From NCBI GenBank assembly GCA_949287835.1, contig CASEHV010000020.1, positions 1-33,717 on the forward strand: a stretch of DNA of 33,717 nt, written 5' to 3'. Position numbers and translations under genes: made by a program. This document shows positions 26,887 to 33,717 of this stretch, in pieces. Source of the DNA: an uncultured Helicobacter sp. (GTDB taxonomy: Bacteria > Campylobacterota > Campylobacteria > Campylobacterales > Helicobacteraceae). Below the pieces are notes generated by a model. The model saw nothing but the letters and a program-made list of their open reading frames with translations. It was not told the DNA's origin and searched no databases. How positions within the stretch are numbered: position 1 is the first letter of the stretch; every line of letters starts with the position of its first letter.

Positions 26887-27609
26887 ATGCGATTTGGAAA
26901 AATTGAATATTTAAATTTAGTGATTTTTGATGTTTTTGCGAAAAGATATAGTGCTACCTCTAATTTTAAATCCATTTTGAATCTAAAAAAAAGCTATCCC
27001 TCAAAACTTAACACAAAGTTCCTTTTTAATAGAATCGATGCGGGATTTATATCATCTATCGCGGGTATGAAATCACATTTTGCAAATAAAGTTTGTATGG
27101 CAGGCATCATAGCCCAAAGGGAAGTGTGGAGCGTATTAATACTAGATTTGGAATCAAAGAGTGATTATCAATCGGCGACCTCAAATGCCTTGTGCAAAGT
27201 GCTTGACAAACATGGCGAGGTAATCATAGGCGATAGAGCATTAAAGCTATTTTATGAAAATAGGAATCATAATGCAAAGATTCTTGACATGGCAGCCCTA
27301 TGGTATGAGAAATATTCGTTGCCCTTTGTGTTTGGCAGAATGTGTTTTAATAAACATGGGAATTTTTACACAAATCTCATTAATAGCTTCAATAAAAAAT
27401 TAGGACGTAATCATAAAAGATACAAGGGAGTAAAAGTCCCGCATTATATCATTATGCAATATGTGGATAGAATCCAAATTAGCAAGAAATTCGCCCTAGA
27501 GTATCTTGAAAAAATCTATTACACCATTAGTAAAAAAGAGTTAATCGCATTAGAGCGATTTTACAGATGCATTAGACTAAAGGGCTTAAAAGCACCGAAA
27601 AGATTCTAA
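26887..27609 (+). CDS. mqnA: Chorismate dehydratase (futalosine menaquinone pathway)
   Basis: Removes water from chorismate to form 3-[(1-carboxyvinyl)oxy]benzoate, the first step of the futalosine menaquinone route used by Helicobacter and Campylobacter. Length 240 residues. Family marks: RFGKIEYLNLVIFDVF at the start, DAGFISSI (about 54-61), SATSNALCKVLDKHGEVIIGDRALKLF and a later LPFVFGRMCFN. The start is ATG 26887, because GGAG (26877-26880) is 6 bases upstream; a TTG at 26875 is in frame but poorly placed. It lies 50 bases after the GT90 stop and is probably in the same transcript. Confidence 0.88.
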   Translation: MRFGKIEYLNLVIFDVFAKRYSATSNFKSILNLKKSYPSKLNTKFLFNRIDAGFISSIAGMKSHFANKVCMAGIIAQREVWSVLILDLESKSDYQSATSNALCKVLDKHGEVIIGDRALKLFYENRNHNAKILDMAALWYEKYSLPFVFGRMCFNKHGNFYTNLINSFNKKLGRNHKRYKGVKVPHYIIMQYVDRIQISKKFALEYLEKIYYTISKKELIALERFYRCIRLKGLKAPKRF

Positions 27610-27639
27610 ATAGATTCTAAGAGTGCAAAATTAAATACA

Positions 27640-27864
27640 TTACCCATTAGATTTTTTATAGGCAATTATCATAGCATGCACTTCATCTTTTAGTTTTAGT
27701 TTTTGCTTTTTTAGTACATCTATTTCTTGATTGCTAAGTAGCTCTATGCCACTCTCAGCATTTTTAATCCTCTGGTCTAATTCATTATGCTCATTGAATA
27801 TTTTCTCAAAATGTGCGTCATTTTGTTTTAAATGAGTTATTTCATCTCTGTATTCATGAAACAT
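27640..27864 (-). CDS. DUF465 (YdcH family) small protein
   Basis: A 74-residue, highly charged helical protein. MFHEYRDEITHLKQNDAHFEKIFNEHNELDQRI and LKKQKLKLKDEVHAMI are, in pieces, a clean match to the DUF465/YdcH pattern of two antiparallel helices around a conserved Leu-Lys-Lys-x-K-Leu-x-Leu-K-Asp/Glu core. Function unknown. The ATG is 12 bases after the yceI stop, so the two form an operon. Confidence 0.85.
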   Translation of the reverse strand: MFHEYRDEITHLKQNDAHFEKIFNEHNELDQRIKNAESGIELLSNQEIDVLKKQKLKLKDEVHAMIIAYKKSNG

Positions 27865-27876
27865 ATTTACACTCCC

Positions 27877-28452
27877 CTACTTGCCACTTAGCTCTAAGTT
27901 AATCATAATATTAACACTTTCACCCATAGTAGCACTAGAAGTATCAGTTGCTATATTAAAGTCTTTTCGATTAATTGTAGCACTTAGCTGCAATCCAAAC
28001 ACCTCTTTTTTAGTCATAGGATGGCTAACAGGTCCATTTAACATTCCCTTAAATGAAACTTTTTTGGTTACACCTTTGATAGTTAAATTAGCATCAACTG
28101 CTATGCTTCCATTTTTTAGCATGGAGAATTTAGTCATTTTAAACGTTGCCTTGCCAAACTTATCTGCATCAAGGTATTTCTCTGCCATGAGATGACTATC
28201 TCTATCCTTATTGCGAGTATCTATTGATTTAATAGACATTTCGCCCTCTAGCTTATTAATAACCCTTGTCTTAGGGTCTATATCAACGACTCCAGAGAAG
28301 TCCGAAAAACTACCATTTACATTTGATACAAGCAAGTGCTTAATCGTAAAATCAATCGATGAATGAGCCTTATCTATATCATAAGGCACAGCATTTGAAA
28401 TACCTAGCCCCAGCATACTCATAGCAACAACACTAAACAAAACCTTTCTCAT
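27877..28452 (-). CDS. YceI family periplasmic lipid-binding-like protein
   Basis: A 191-residue protein with a signal peptide (MRKVLFSVVAMSMLGLGISNA, cleavage near 21). YceI beta-barrel features follow: YDIDKAHSSIDFTIKHLLVSNVNGSF at the start of the mature part, MSIKSIDTRNKDRDSHL in the middle and a C-terminal DTSSATMGESVNIMINLELSG. YceI proteins bind isoprenoid-type lipids in a barrel; in H. pylori a homologue (HP1286) is acid-related. GAGGTGA precedes the ATG and TATAAT lies at 28498-28503 on this strand. Confidence 0.93.
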   Translation of the reverse strand: MRKVLFSVVAMSMLGLGISNAVPYDIDKAHSSIDFTIKHLLVSNVNGSFSDFSGVVDIDPKTRVINKLEGEMSIKSIDTRNKDRDSHLMAEKYLDADKFGKATFKMTKFSMLKNGSIAVDANLTIKGVTKKVSFKGMLNGPVSHPMTKKEVFGLQLSATINRKDFNIATDTSSATMGESVNIMINLELSGK

Positions 28453-28497
28453 AAATCACCTCATAAAGATTAAAGATTTTTGTAAGGATTATATGCA

Positions 28498-28503
28498 AAA
28501 AAG
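28498..28503 (-). promoter_or_regulatory. -10 element for yceI-DUF465
   Basis: TATAAT on the minus strand in the context CATATAATCC, about 45 bases before the ATG at 28452. Confidence 0.5.
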
Positions 28504-28665
28504 ACAACATAATCAAGTGTTTTAGAATCTCTGTTATTACGGAATTTGTGAAAAAGCACTCGTAAAACTCTATTGTGATTCTATAAGAATAAAATATTTT
28601 ATATAATACAACTCAACAAATATATAAACAATAAACTAATATTACTTTATATTACTACTATAAAC

Positions 28666-28671
28666 TATAAA
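28666..28671 (+). promoter_or_regulatory. -10 element for clpB
   Basis: TATAAA(A)T directly upstream of the CIRCE-like element. A start of transcription near 28678 would place the operator over the start site. Confidence 0.45.
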
Positions 28672-28672
28672 A

Positions 28673-28705
28673 TTTTTAGCACTTGTTAGTATAAATTGCT
28701 AAAAA
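28673..28705. promoter_or_regulatory. CIRCE-like inverted repeat upstream of clpB
   Basis: TTAGCACTT-N9-AATTGCTAA at 28676-28702. The HrcA operator CIRCE is TTAGCACTC-N9-GAGTGCTAA; the left arm matches 8 of 9, the right 7 of 9, and the spacer is exactly 9. The site extends to perfect 9-bp arms TTTTTAGCA (28673-28681) and TGCTAAAAA (28697-28705). It lies 40 bases before the clpB ATG. No HspR-type HAIR motif was seen nearby. Confidence 0.6.
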
Positions 28706-28744
28706 TCATGCTAAGATTCCAGCAATTCAATCAAGGAGACAGCG

Positions 28745-31315
28745 ATGAATGTAGATAAATTCACACATCAACTACGCGAGGCATTAAATAATGCACATCA
28801 TTTTGCGGTGCATAATAAAAATCCAGAAATGCAGGTCTGTCATATCCTTTTGGCTATGGTATCAGATAGTAATTTCCTGCTATATCAGGCATTGCGGAGG
28901 AATAATGAAAATATAGATTCTCTAATATCACATATCACAGCGGAGATAAAAAGGCTACCAAGTGCTAACAATATCACAGATGATAATATCAGAATGTCAA
29001 AAGAGCTAAAAGATAGCCTAGATAAAGCAGTGAAATTCGCTACTACGCAAGGAGATAGCTTTGTGGGGGTAGAGGCTTTCATTTGTGCAAATATTGATTC
29101 AAGCCTTGATAAACTGCTAGGTAGCATTGATAGGCTAGAATTGCTAAATACCTTAAAAAATATGCGAAATGATTCAAAAATAGATTCCCAAAATAAAGAG
29201 GACACACTAGATTCGCTAAATAAATATGGCATAGACTTAACGCAAATGGCTATGCAAAATAACCTTAGCCCTGTCATTGGCAGGAGCGAGGAGATAGAGC
29301 GAATGATGCAGATTCTAATCCGCAAGACAAAAAATAATCCTATCCTGCTAGGAGAGCCTGGCGTGGGGAAAACGGCGGTTGTGGAGGGACTTGCGATTAA
29401 GATTGCCAAAAAAGAGGTACCGCTATCATTGCAAAATAAAAGAATCATAAGCCTTGATATGACTGCTATTGTGGCGGGGACGAAGTTTCGAGGTGATTTT
29501 GAGGAAAGGATAAAGGCAGTCATAGATGAGGTAAAAAAGAGTCATGACATTATCCTTTTCATAGATGAGATTCACACCATTATAGGAGCCGGCGATGCAT
29601 CTGGCGGCATGGACGCTGCAAATATCCTAAAACCCGCATTAGCAAGAGGAGAGCTAAGGACGATAGGTGCTACGACACTTAAGGAATATCGCAGATACTT
29701 CGAGAAAGATGCCGCGCTTGCTAGGCGATTCCAACCTATAAATGTCAATGAGCCAACGCAGAGCGAAGCCCTGCAAATCATGCGTGGTATAAAAGAGAAT
29801 CTAGAATCTCATCATAATGTAAGCATACAAGATAGCGCACTAATTGAGAGTGTAAAGCTATCTAGTCGCTACATTACCAATCGCTACCTGCCAGATAAGG
29901 CGATAGATTTAATCGATGAGGCAGCCGCAGAGCTAAAAATGCAAATAGAATCTGAGCCAAAGCCCATATCAAAAATCAAACGTGAAATCGAAATGCTAGA
30001 GGTAGAAAAGGTCGCTATCAATATGGATAACAGCGAGGATAATACCCAAAAGCTACAAGAAATAGAAAAGCAGCTAGGAAGTGCTAAGGAGAATCTAGCC
30101 TCATTGCAAAATGCCTTTGATAGCGAAAAGAGAATCTTTCAAGACATCTCTAAGCTAAAATCAGACATAGAGGGGCTAAAAAAAGATAGCGAGTTAGCAA
30201 GGCGAAATGGGGATTATGGCAGAGTAGGAGAAATAGAGCATGGCAAGATTCCCCCTGTGCAAAAGCAATTAGAAGAGCTAGAAAATAAGCTAAATGAGAT
30301 TCAGAAAAATGGAGCATTGCTTAGAAATGCCGTTACAAAAGAGAGTATAGCTGAGATTGTATCGCGCTGGACGCAGATTCCAGTGGGGAAAATGTTGCTT
30401 TCAGAGAAAGAAAAGATTTTGGGCATACAGAAACATCTAAGTGCTAGTGTCATAGGGCAGGATGCCGCTATAGCGGCAATCTCTAATGCGATATTAAGGA
30501 ATAAGGCAGGTCTTAGCGATGTCAATCGCCCCATAGCAAGCTTTTTATTTCTAGGACCTACTGGGGTTGGGAAAACAGAGAGCGCAAAGGCACTTGCGAG
30601 ATTCCTCTTTGATAGTGAGAAGCATATTGTGCGACTTGATATGAGTGAGTATATGCAGGAGCATGACGCTGCAAAGCTAGTAGGGGCGCCTGCGGGCTAT
30701 ATTGGCTATGAAGATGGTGGAGTCTTATGCGAGGCAATCAAGAAGCAACCTTATAGTGTCGTGCTATTTGATGAGGTAGAGAAGGCACATCCAAAGGTAT
30801 TTAATGTTTTATTGCAGATTTTAGATGATGGTAGGCTAACAGATAATAAGGGCGTGGTCGTGGATTTTAAAAATACGATTATTATCCTAACTAGCAATAT
30901 AGGCAGTGATGCGATATTAGATATAACAGATAGCGAGAAAAGGGATAAGGTTATAAATGAATCTCTGCTTAGATTCTTTAAGCCCGAGTTTTTGAATCGC
31001 ATAGATGAGAAGATTATTTTTAATGCACTAAGCAAAGAGAATATTATCTCTATCATCGATATTTTGGTAGAAAATGTGCGAAGTAGGCTAAAAGATAGGG
31101 GCATAGAGATTGTGCTAGAAAATTCTATGCGAGATTTTATAGCTAATGTCGGCTTTGATAGAACATTTGGTGCAAGACCCATTAGACGCGTTATACAAAG
31201 AGAAATCGAGGATAGACTAGCCCTTTTAATCCTAAAAGATGATATTCAAGATAAAAGCAAAGTTATCTTTATGGTAAAAAATGGGGAGGTGATGGTAAGG
31301 GTGTTAAAACCATAA
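28745..31315 (+). CDS. clpB: ATP-dependent disaggregase ClpB
   Basis: A hexameric AAA+ chaperone that, with DnaK, pulls proteins out of aggregates. The length of 856 residues is typical. The N-domain (about 1-145) is followed by the first AAA+ module with Walker A GEPGVGKT (about 202-209) and Walker B IILFIDEIHT. The coiled-coil middle domain (about 395-520) ends in the ISRWTQIPVGK-like linker (IVSRWTQIPVGKML). The second module has Walker A GPTGVGKT (about 603-610) and VVLFDEVEKAHP. The middle domain distinguishes it from ClpA/ClpC. AAGGAGA precedes the ATG. Heat-shock control through the CIRCE-like element upstream is inferred. Confidence 0.97.
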   Translation: MNVDKFTHQLREALNNAHHFAVHNKNPEMQVCHILLAMVSDSNFLLYQALRRNNENIDSLISHITAEIKRLPSANNITDDNIRMSKELKDSLDKAVKFATTQGDSFVGVEAFICANIDSSLDKLLGSIDRLELLNTLKNMRNDSKIDSQNKEDTLDSLNKYGIDLTQMAMQNNLSPVIGRSEEIERMMQILIRKTKNNPILLGEPGVGKTAVVEGLAIKIAKKEVPLSLQNKRIISLDMTAIVAGTKFRGDFEERIKAVIDEVKKSHDIILFIDEIHTIIGAGDASGGMDAANILKPALARGELRTIGATTLKEYRRYFEKDAALARRFQPINVNEPTQSEALQIMRGIKENLESHHNVSIQDSALIESVKLSSRYITNRYLPDKAIDLIDEAAAELKMQIESEPKPISKIKREIEMLEVEKVAINMDNSEDNTQKLQEIEKQLGSAKENLASLQNAFDSEKRIFQDISKLKSDIEGLKKDSELARRNGDYGRVGEIEHGKIPPVQKQLEELENKLNEIQKNGALLRNAVTKESIAEIVSRWTQIPVGKMLLSEKEKILGIQKHLSASVIGQDAAIAAISNAILRNKAGLSDVNRPIASFLFLGPTGVGKTESAKALARFLFDSEKHIVRLDMSEYMQEHDAAKLVGAPAGYIGYEDGGVLCEAIKKQPYSVVLFDEVEKAHPKVFNVLLQILDDGRLTDNKGVVVDFKNTIIILTSNIGSDAILDITDSEKRDKVINESLLRFFKPEFLNRIDEKIIFNALSKENIISIIDILVENVRSRLKDRGIEIVLENSMRDFIANVGFDRTFGARPIRRVIQREIEDRLALLILKDDIQDKSKVIFMVKNGEVMVRVLKP

Positions 31316-31316
31316 A

Positions 31317-31341
31317 GCCAAAATGTATTGCTAGATTTGGC
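31317..31341. terminator. Candidate terminator between clpB and acpS
   Basis: GCCAAA (31317-31322) / TTTGGC (31336-31341) with a 13-base loop between the convergent stops, overlapping the last codons of acpS. The stem is short, so support is modest. Confidence 0.3.
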
Positions 31342-31798
31342 ACACTATGCAAGAGGCGGCGGCTATGTCGCTATCGTGGGTTATGCTTAGAGAAATGCTT
31401 TTTAGATTCCATTGTTTTAGTTTTTCTTTATTAATGGCAATGTTTGGCGCGCCATTTGAATCTTTATACACAACTATATCATGAAAAGATACTTGTGAGC
31501 CTATGCCAAAACCTAGTGCTTTTGCAAATGATTCCTTAGCACTCCAGATTCCTGCGATACTTTGCGCTTTTAGCAAATCTAGATTCAAATCATCGCTTGG
31601 CAGAGCTAGATTTAGTCTATCAAAGATTGCTGGAGTTCTTCTAGAATCTATGTATTTGGCATAATCTACTCTAAGACCCATGGCATTTTCACTCTCAAGG
31701 GAAAATAGGAATCTACGCAGAAAAGCTAGATTTGACTTTCTCAAAAGTCTCTCAATCCTGCTAACAGAGACAATGTCTATACCTGTTTTTACAATCAT
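31331..31798 (-). CDS. acpS: Holo-ACP synthase
   Basis: Transfers 4'-phosphopantetheine from CoA to acyl carrier protein. From ATG 31798 the protein has 155 residues; an upstream TTG-type extension to 31825 overlaps the FliL-like gene and is unlikely. GIDIVSVSRIERL (with the Mg-binding Asp) and WSAKESFAKALGFGI (with the catalytic Glu and Lys) are diagnostic. It is longer than the roughly 120 residues of most AcpS proteins because of about 30 extra residues before WSAKES (about 45-80: VDYAKYIDSRRTPAIFDRLN and so on). The ATG is one base after the upstream stop, so the genes are coupled. The fliL-acpS pair matches H. pylori HP0809-HP0808. Confidence 0.93.
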   Translation of the reverse strand: MIVKTGIDIVSVSRIERLLRKSNLAFLRRFLFSLESENAMGLRVDYAKYIDSRRTPAIFDRLNLALPSDDLNLDLLKAQSIAGIWSAKESFAKALGFGIGSQVSFHDIVVYKDSNGAPNIAINKEKLKQWNLKSISLSITHDSDIAAASCIVCQI

Positions 31799-31799
31799 T

Positions 31800-32216
31800 T
31801 TACGATTGAACAGTAAAATTACCAAATACTACGCCATCTATCTTACTATCTGTAAGTATGGCGTTTATGCTAGATGAAATTGTCATAGCACACTTGATTC
31901 TCCCCGCACTTCCTTGCATCTCAATTACGGAAAAACCTGTGGTTACATCTATGATGAGTGAGCGAATTATATCAACCTTTGCCTCTATTTCCTTCATAGC
32001 ACCTTTGTCATCTGTTACAATTGTTACGTTAAATTTTAAATATCCGCCGCCTCTTACATTATCTGGATTATCTGGCTTGAGATTTAATATAAATTCCTTT
32101 TCAATGGGAATCTGGAATTTCGCATTTTTAAGACTTGCATAGTAATCACTACTAATATCCGCAAGGCAGAAAACACTAGAAAAACAAATGCAAAATAGCA
32201 TTAAAATCGCTCTCAT
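31800..32216 (-). CDS. FliL-like flagellar/basal-body-associated protein with signal peptide
   Basis: A 138-residue protein from ATG 32216, chosen because AGGAG lies 7 bases upstream; a longer frame to 32264 lacks this. The N-terminus MRAILMLFCICFSSVFCLADIS reads as a cleavable signal peptide (FCLA|D). The rest resembles the FliL periplasmic domain: a long beta strand GGGYLKFNVTIVTDDKGAMKEIEAKVDIIRSLIIDV (in pieces) and a C-terminal GVVFGNFTVQS, like the FliL ending YFTEFVVQ. Classical FliL has an uncleaved membrane anchor and binds the stator. Its place before acpS agrees with H. pylori HP0809. It lies 47 bases after the glycosyltransferase stop. Confidence 0.7.
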   Translation of the reverse strand: MRAILMLFCICFSSVFCLADISSDYYASLKNAKFQIPIEKEFILNLKPDNPDNVRGGGYLKFNVTIVTDDKGAMKEIEAKVDIIRSLIIDVTTGFSVIEMQGSAGRIKCAMTISSSINAILTDSKIDGVVFGNFTVQS

Positions 32217-32263
32217 AACTCTTCTCCTAAAAAACCTGTTCAAATTATACAGATATTTTAGCA

Positions 32264-33717
32264 TTAGAGGTCTTTTGTAGCGGCTAAAAATACTTTTCTC
32301 ATCTTTCTAACTACGAAAAAGAATCTAAAATATCCACCCTTATACCATGCCCTTCTTGCTTTTGTGTATTGTTTAAATATCTCATCTGTAAATTCCGCTT
32401 TTGCCTTTAGCAGCGCTAATTCATTTCCCTCTAGTGTATCCTCATATCGCTTTACCTCATCAGTATAAATATCTATTTGCTGTCCTCTTTGTGATAGCAG
32501 GATTCTATCTAGCTTTAAATGTAATGAGGCAAGCTCTAACGAGGCATTTACTCCTAGCTTTTCTAACTCACTTTTTTTGTTATAAATCGAGACTGCTTCC
32601 TGTGTCCTTATGTATTCAAGCATAATATTCCACGGGTCATTGTCCATAGCTCTTAGGAATGATTGTATATTGTTATCAAATAATTTTACAAAGCTAGGGA
32701 ATATGACATTGTAGATTCTCTCATCTACATCTTTTAATATTTCTATATATGACATTTTGATTTGTATAATGCTAAATATCCTATAATATCTTTTTGTATA
32801 TATTATATTATTATTAAATACCTTGCAAAGCTCAGCAAGATATGTCGGTGGTGCACTTTCGTTATTTGTCCTATTCATTAAAGAGCTTTTTCGGATTCTA
32901 TAGGTATAGAGTGCTTGGGTATGTATGTAGATATTATCTGTTTTGGCAAATAAATATAGATTGAAAATATTATCCTCATGTGCTATGCCATCTTTGAATC
33001 TAAGATTGATTTCCATTAAATATTCAAATCTAATAAACAAAGACCATGAGCAGTAAAATCCAATGATATTTTTCTCTTTATTTCTTTGGAATAATTCTAT
33101 GTTTGTCTGTATTAAGTCCTCTGTATAGCCCATGCGTTCAATCATGGGCGTTAGATTCATTTCCTTTTCATCTACACCATCATAGAGATACTGCCAATTA
33201 AACCAAACTACTTTATGGTTTCCATTTGCACATTTTACGCAGGACTCAAGGCAGTTTGATTTCCAATAATCATCAGAATCTAGGAATATTATATAGTCGA
33301 TTTGTTTTGCACTTGAGTTTGTATATTCTTCTGTGTCTTTGGAATCTTGATTATGCGGAATTATGTTTGGTGAAGAATCTTTGGAATCTAGATTCCCTGT
33401 CATTCTGAATGAATATGAAGAATCTAGATTCCATGTAGATGTTTCGCTTTGCTCAACATGACGAGCTTTTTCATCATATTTTACATTTTCGTCATTCTGA
33501 GGACGTAAGTCCGAAGAATCTTTTTGTGATTCTTTATAATATTGCGTTTCCTTAGAATCTAATAAAGAATCTTTATAATCTAACACACATTCCCCATAAA
33601 CCCTAGAAATATTATAAGGATTATCATTTGTAATAATAAAGTCAGAATCTTTTTTAGCAAAATTATATTTACCACTAAAATAATCTATTCCCACATTTCT
33701 AGCGCTAGATAATCCAG
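32264..33717 (-). CDS. Family 2 glycosyltransferase, 5' end outside window, with repeat-bearing insertion
   Basis: The frame continues to the right edge, reading GLSSARNVGIDYFSGKY, so the GTG at 33694 is internal and the true start lies beyond 33717. GLSxARNxGI followed by IDYIIFLDSDDYW (the DxD sugar-nucleotide motif) identifies a GT-A family 2 enzyme, probably for surface polysaccharide or LPS. In most relatives these two motifs are separated by about 10-15 residues; here they are about 130 apart. The extra segment (about 33304-33590) is rich in DSK/DSS and contains three palindromic repeat copies. Downstream come HEDNIFNLYLFAKT and YTYRIRKSSLMNR, usual for the family, and a helical basic C-terminus. 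Confidence 0.85.
   Translation of the reverse strand, partial: GLSSARNVGIDYFSGKYNFAKKDSDFIITNDNPYNISRVYGECVLDYKDSLLDSKETQYYKESQKDSSDLRPQNDENVKYDEKARHVEQSETSTWNLDSSYSFRMTGNLDSKDSSPNIIPHNQDSKDTEEYTNSSAKQIDYIIFLDSDDYWKSNCLESCVKCANGNHKVVWFNWQYLYDGVDEKEMNLTPMIERMGYTEDLIQTNIELFQRNKEKNIIGFYCSWSLFIRFEYLMEINLRFKDGIAHEDNIFNLYLFAKTDNIYIHTQALYTYRIRKSSLMNRTNNESAPPTYLAELCKVFNNNIIYTKRYYRIFSIIQIKMSYIEILKDVDERIYNVIFPSFVKLFDNNIQSFLRAMDNDPWNIMLEYIRTQEAVSIYNKKSELEKLGVNASLELASLHLKLDRILLSQRGQQIDIYTDEVKRYEDTLEGNELALLKAKAEFTDEIFKQYTKARRAWYKGGYFRFFFVVRKMRKVFLAATKDL
33399..33424 (-). repeat. Palindromic repeat copy C2 in GT2 gene
   Basis: GATTCTTCAT...TTCAGAATGAC, 26 bp, on the coding strand. Outer arms ATTCT/AGAAT. 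Read as DSSYSFRMT. Confidence 0.65.
33438..33463 (+). repeat. Palindromic repeat copy C3 in GT2 gene
   Basis: GATGTTTCGC...GCTCAACATGACG, 26 bp, antisense to the gene. Outer arms ATGTT/AACAT, a compensated change from the ATTCT/AGAAT type. Read as RHVEQSETS. Confidence 0.7.
33490..33520 (-). repeat. Palindromic repeat copy C1 in GT2 gene
   Basis: GATTCTTCGGAC...GTCCTCAGAATGACG, 31 bp, on the coding strand. Outer arms ATTCT/AGAAT, inner arms GGAC/GTCC around TTAC. Read as DSSDLRPQND. Confidence 0.75.

Noticed and set aside
28885-29523. 212-codon minus-strand open frame
   Set aside because: Antisense to the clearly conserved clpB N-terminal region; composition is that of a shadow.
1-33717. 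tRNA or rRNA genes
   Set aside because: No cloverleaf with a TTCRANNC loop or rRNA-like block was found by eye in the intergenic stretches, all of which are short.

Overview
The window is low-GC bacterial DNA with gene content and order typical of Campylobacterota, and most like an enterohepatic Helicobacter. Three blocks match Helicobacter pylori order as I know it: cvpA-lysS-glyA-DUF1882-SPOR protein (compare HP0181 to HP0185), rpmF-plsX-fabH (HP0200 to HP0202), and fliL-acpS (HP0809/HP0808). The futalosine-pathway gene mqnA, HtrA, Kdo biosynthesis (kdsC) and a GT90 glycosyltransferase fit the same group. The genus is inferred; no rRNA or tRNA gene was seen.

Layout. Positions 1-2085 (minus) hold a large DNA methyltransferase with an N-terminal PD-(D/E)XK nuclease-like domain. 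It runs off the left edge. Positions 2207-8518 (plus) are a tight housekeeping run: cvpA, lysS, glyA, a DUF1882 gene, a SPOR-domain envelope gene and a ThiI-like PP-loop gene. Positions 8519-9192 are a decay zone with a nine-G tract, a frameshifted secreted-protein gene and a 48-residue stub of an ATPase. mnmA (minus), a small membrane protein and a large dynamin-like GTPase (minus) follow. Positions 13629-16886 (plus) carry a secreted protein lacking a normal start codon, a DUF507 gene, a yihY-like gene, era and ridA. They converge on hisB-kdsC (minus). Positions 18048-20637 are the DUF177-rpmF-plsX-fabH lipid/ribosome cluster, convergent with ribD. A frameshifted MORN-like secreted gene, htrA (minus), a BioC-like methyltransferase, a GT90 gene, mqnA, a DUF465 gene and yceI (minus), clpB with a CIRCE-like element, acpS, a FliL-like gene and a 5'-truncated GT2 glycosyltransferase complete the window.

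The most interesting signal is a family of short palindromic repeats of about 26-31 bp, of the form GATTCTTC...CAGAATGAC. They sit in frame inside three otherwise unrelated protein genes: lysS, the dynamin-like GTPase and the GT2 glycosyltransferase. I count eight clear copies in both orientations. Their outer arms change together (ATTCT/AGAAT, ATATT/AATAT, ATGTT/AACAT), as expected of an element kept as a hairpin. All copies are read without stops, so they add low-complexity segments (DSSxxxxND, RHSExxxEES, DISxSLNMT) to the proteins. This resembles the protein-embedded palindromic elements known from Rickettsia.

A second theme is damage to accessory secreted-protein genes: two carry single-base frameshifts and one lacks a standard start codon, while the housekeeping genes around them are intact.
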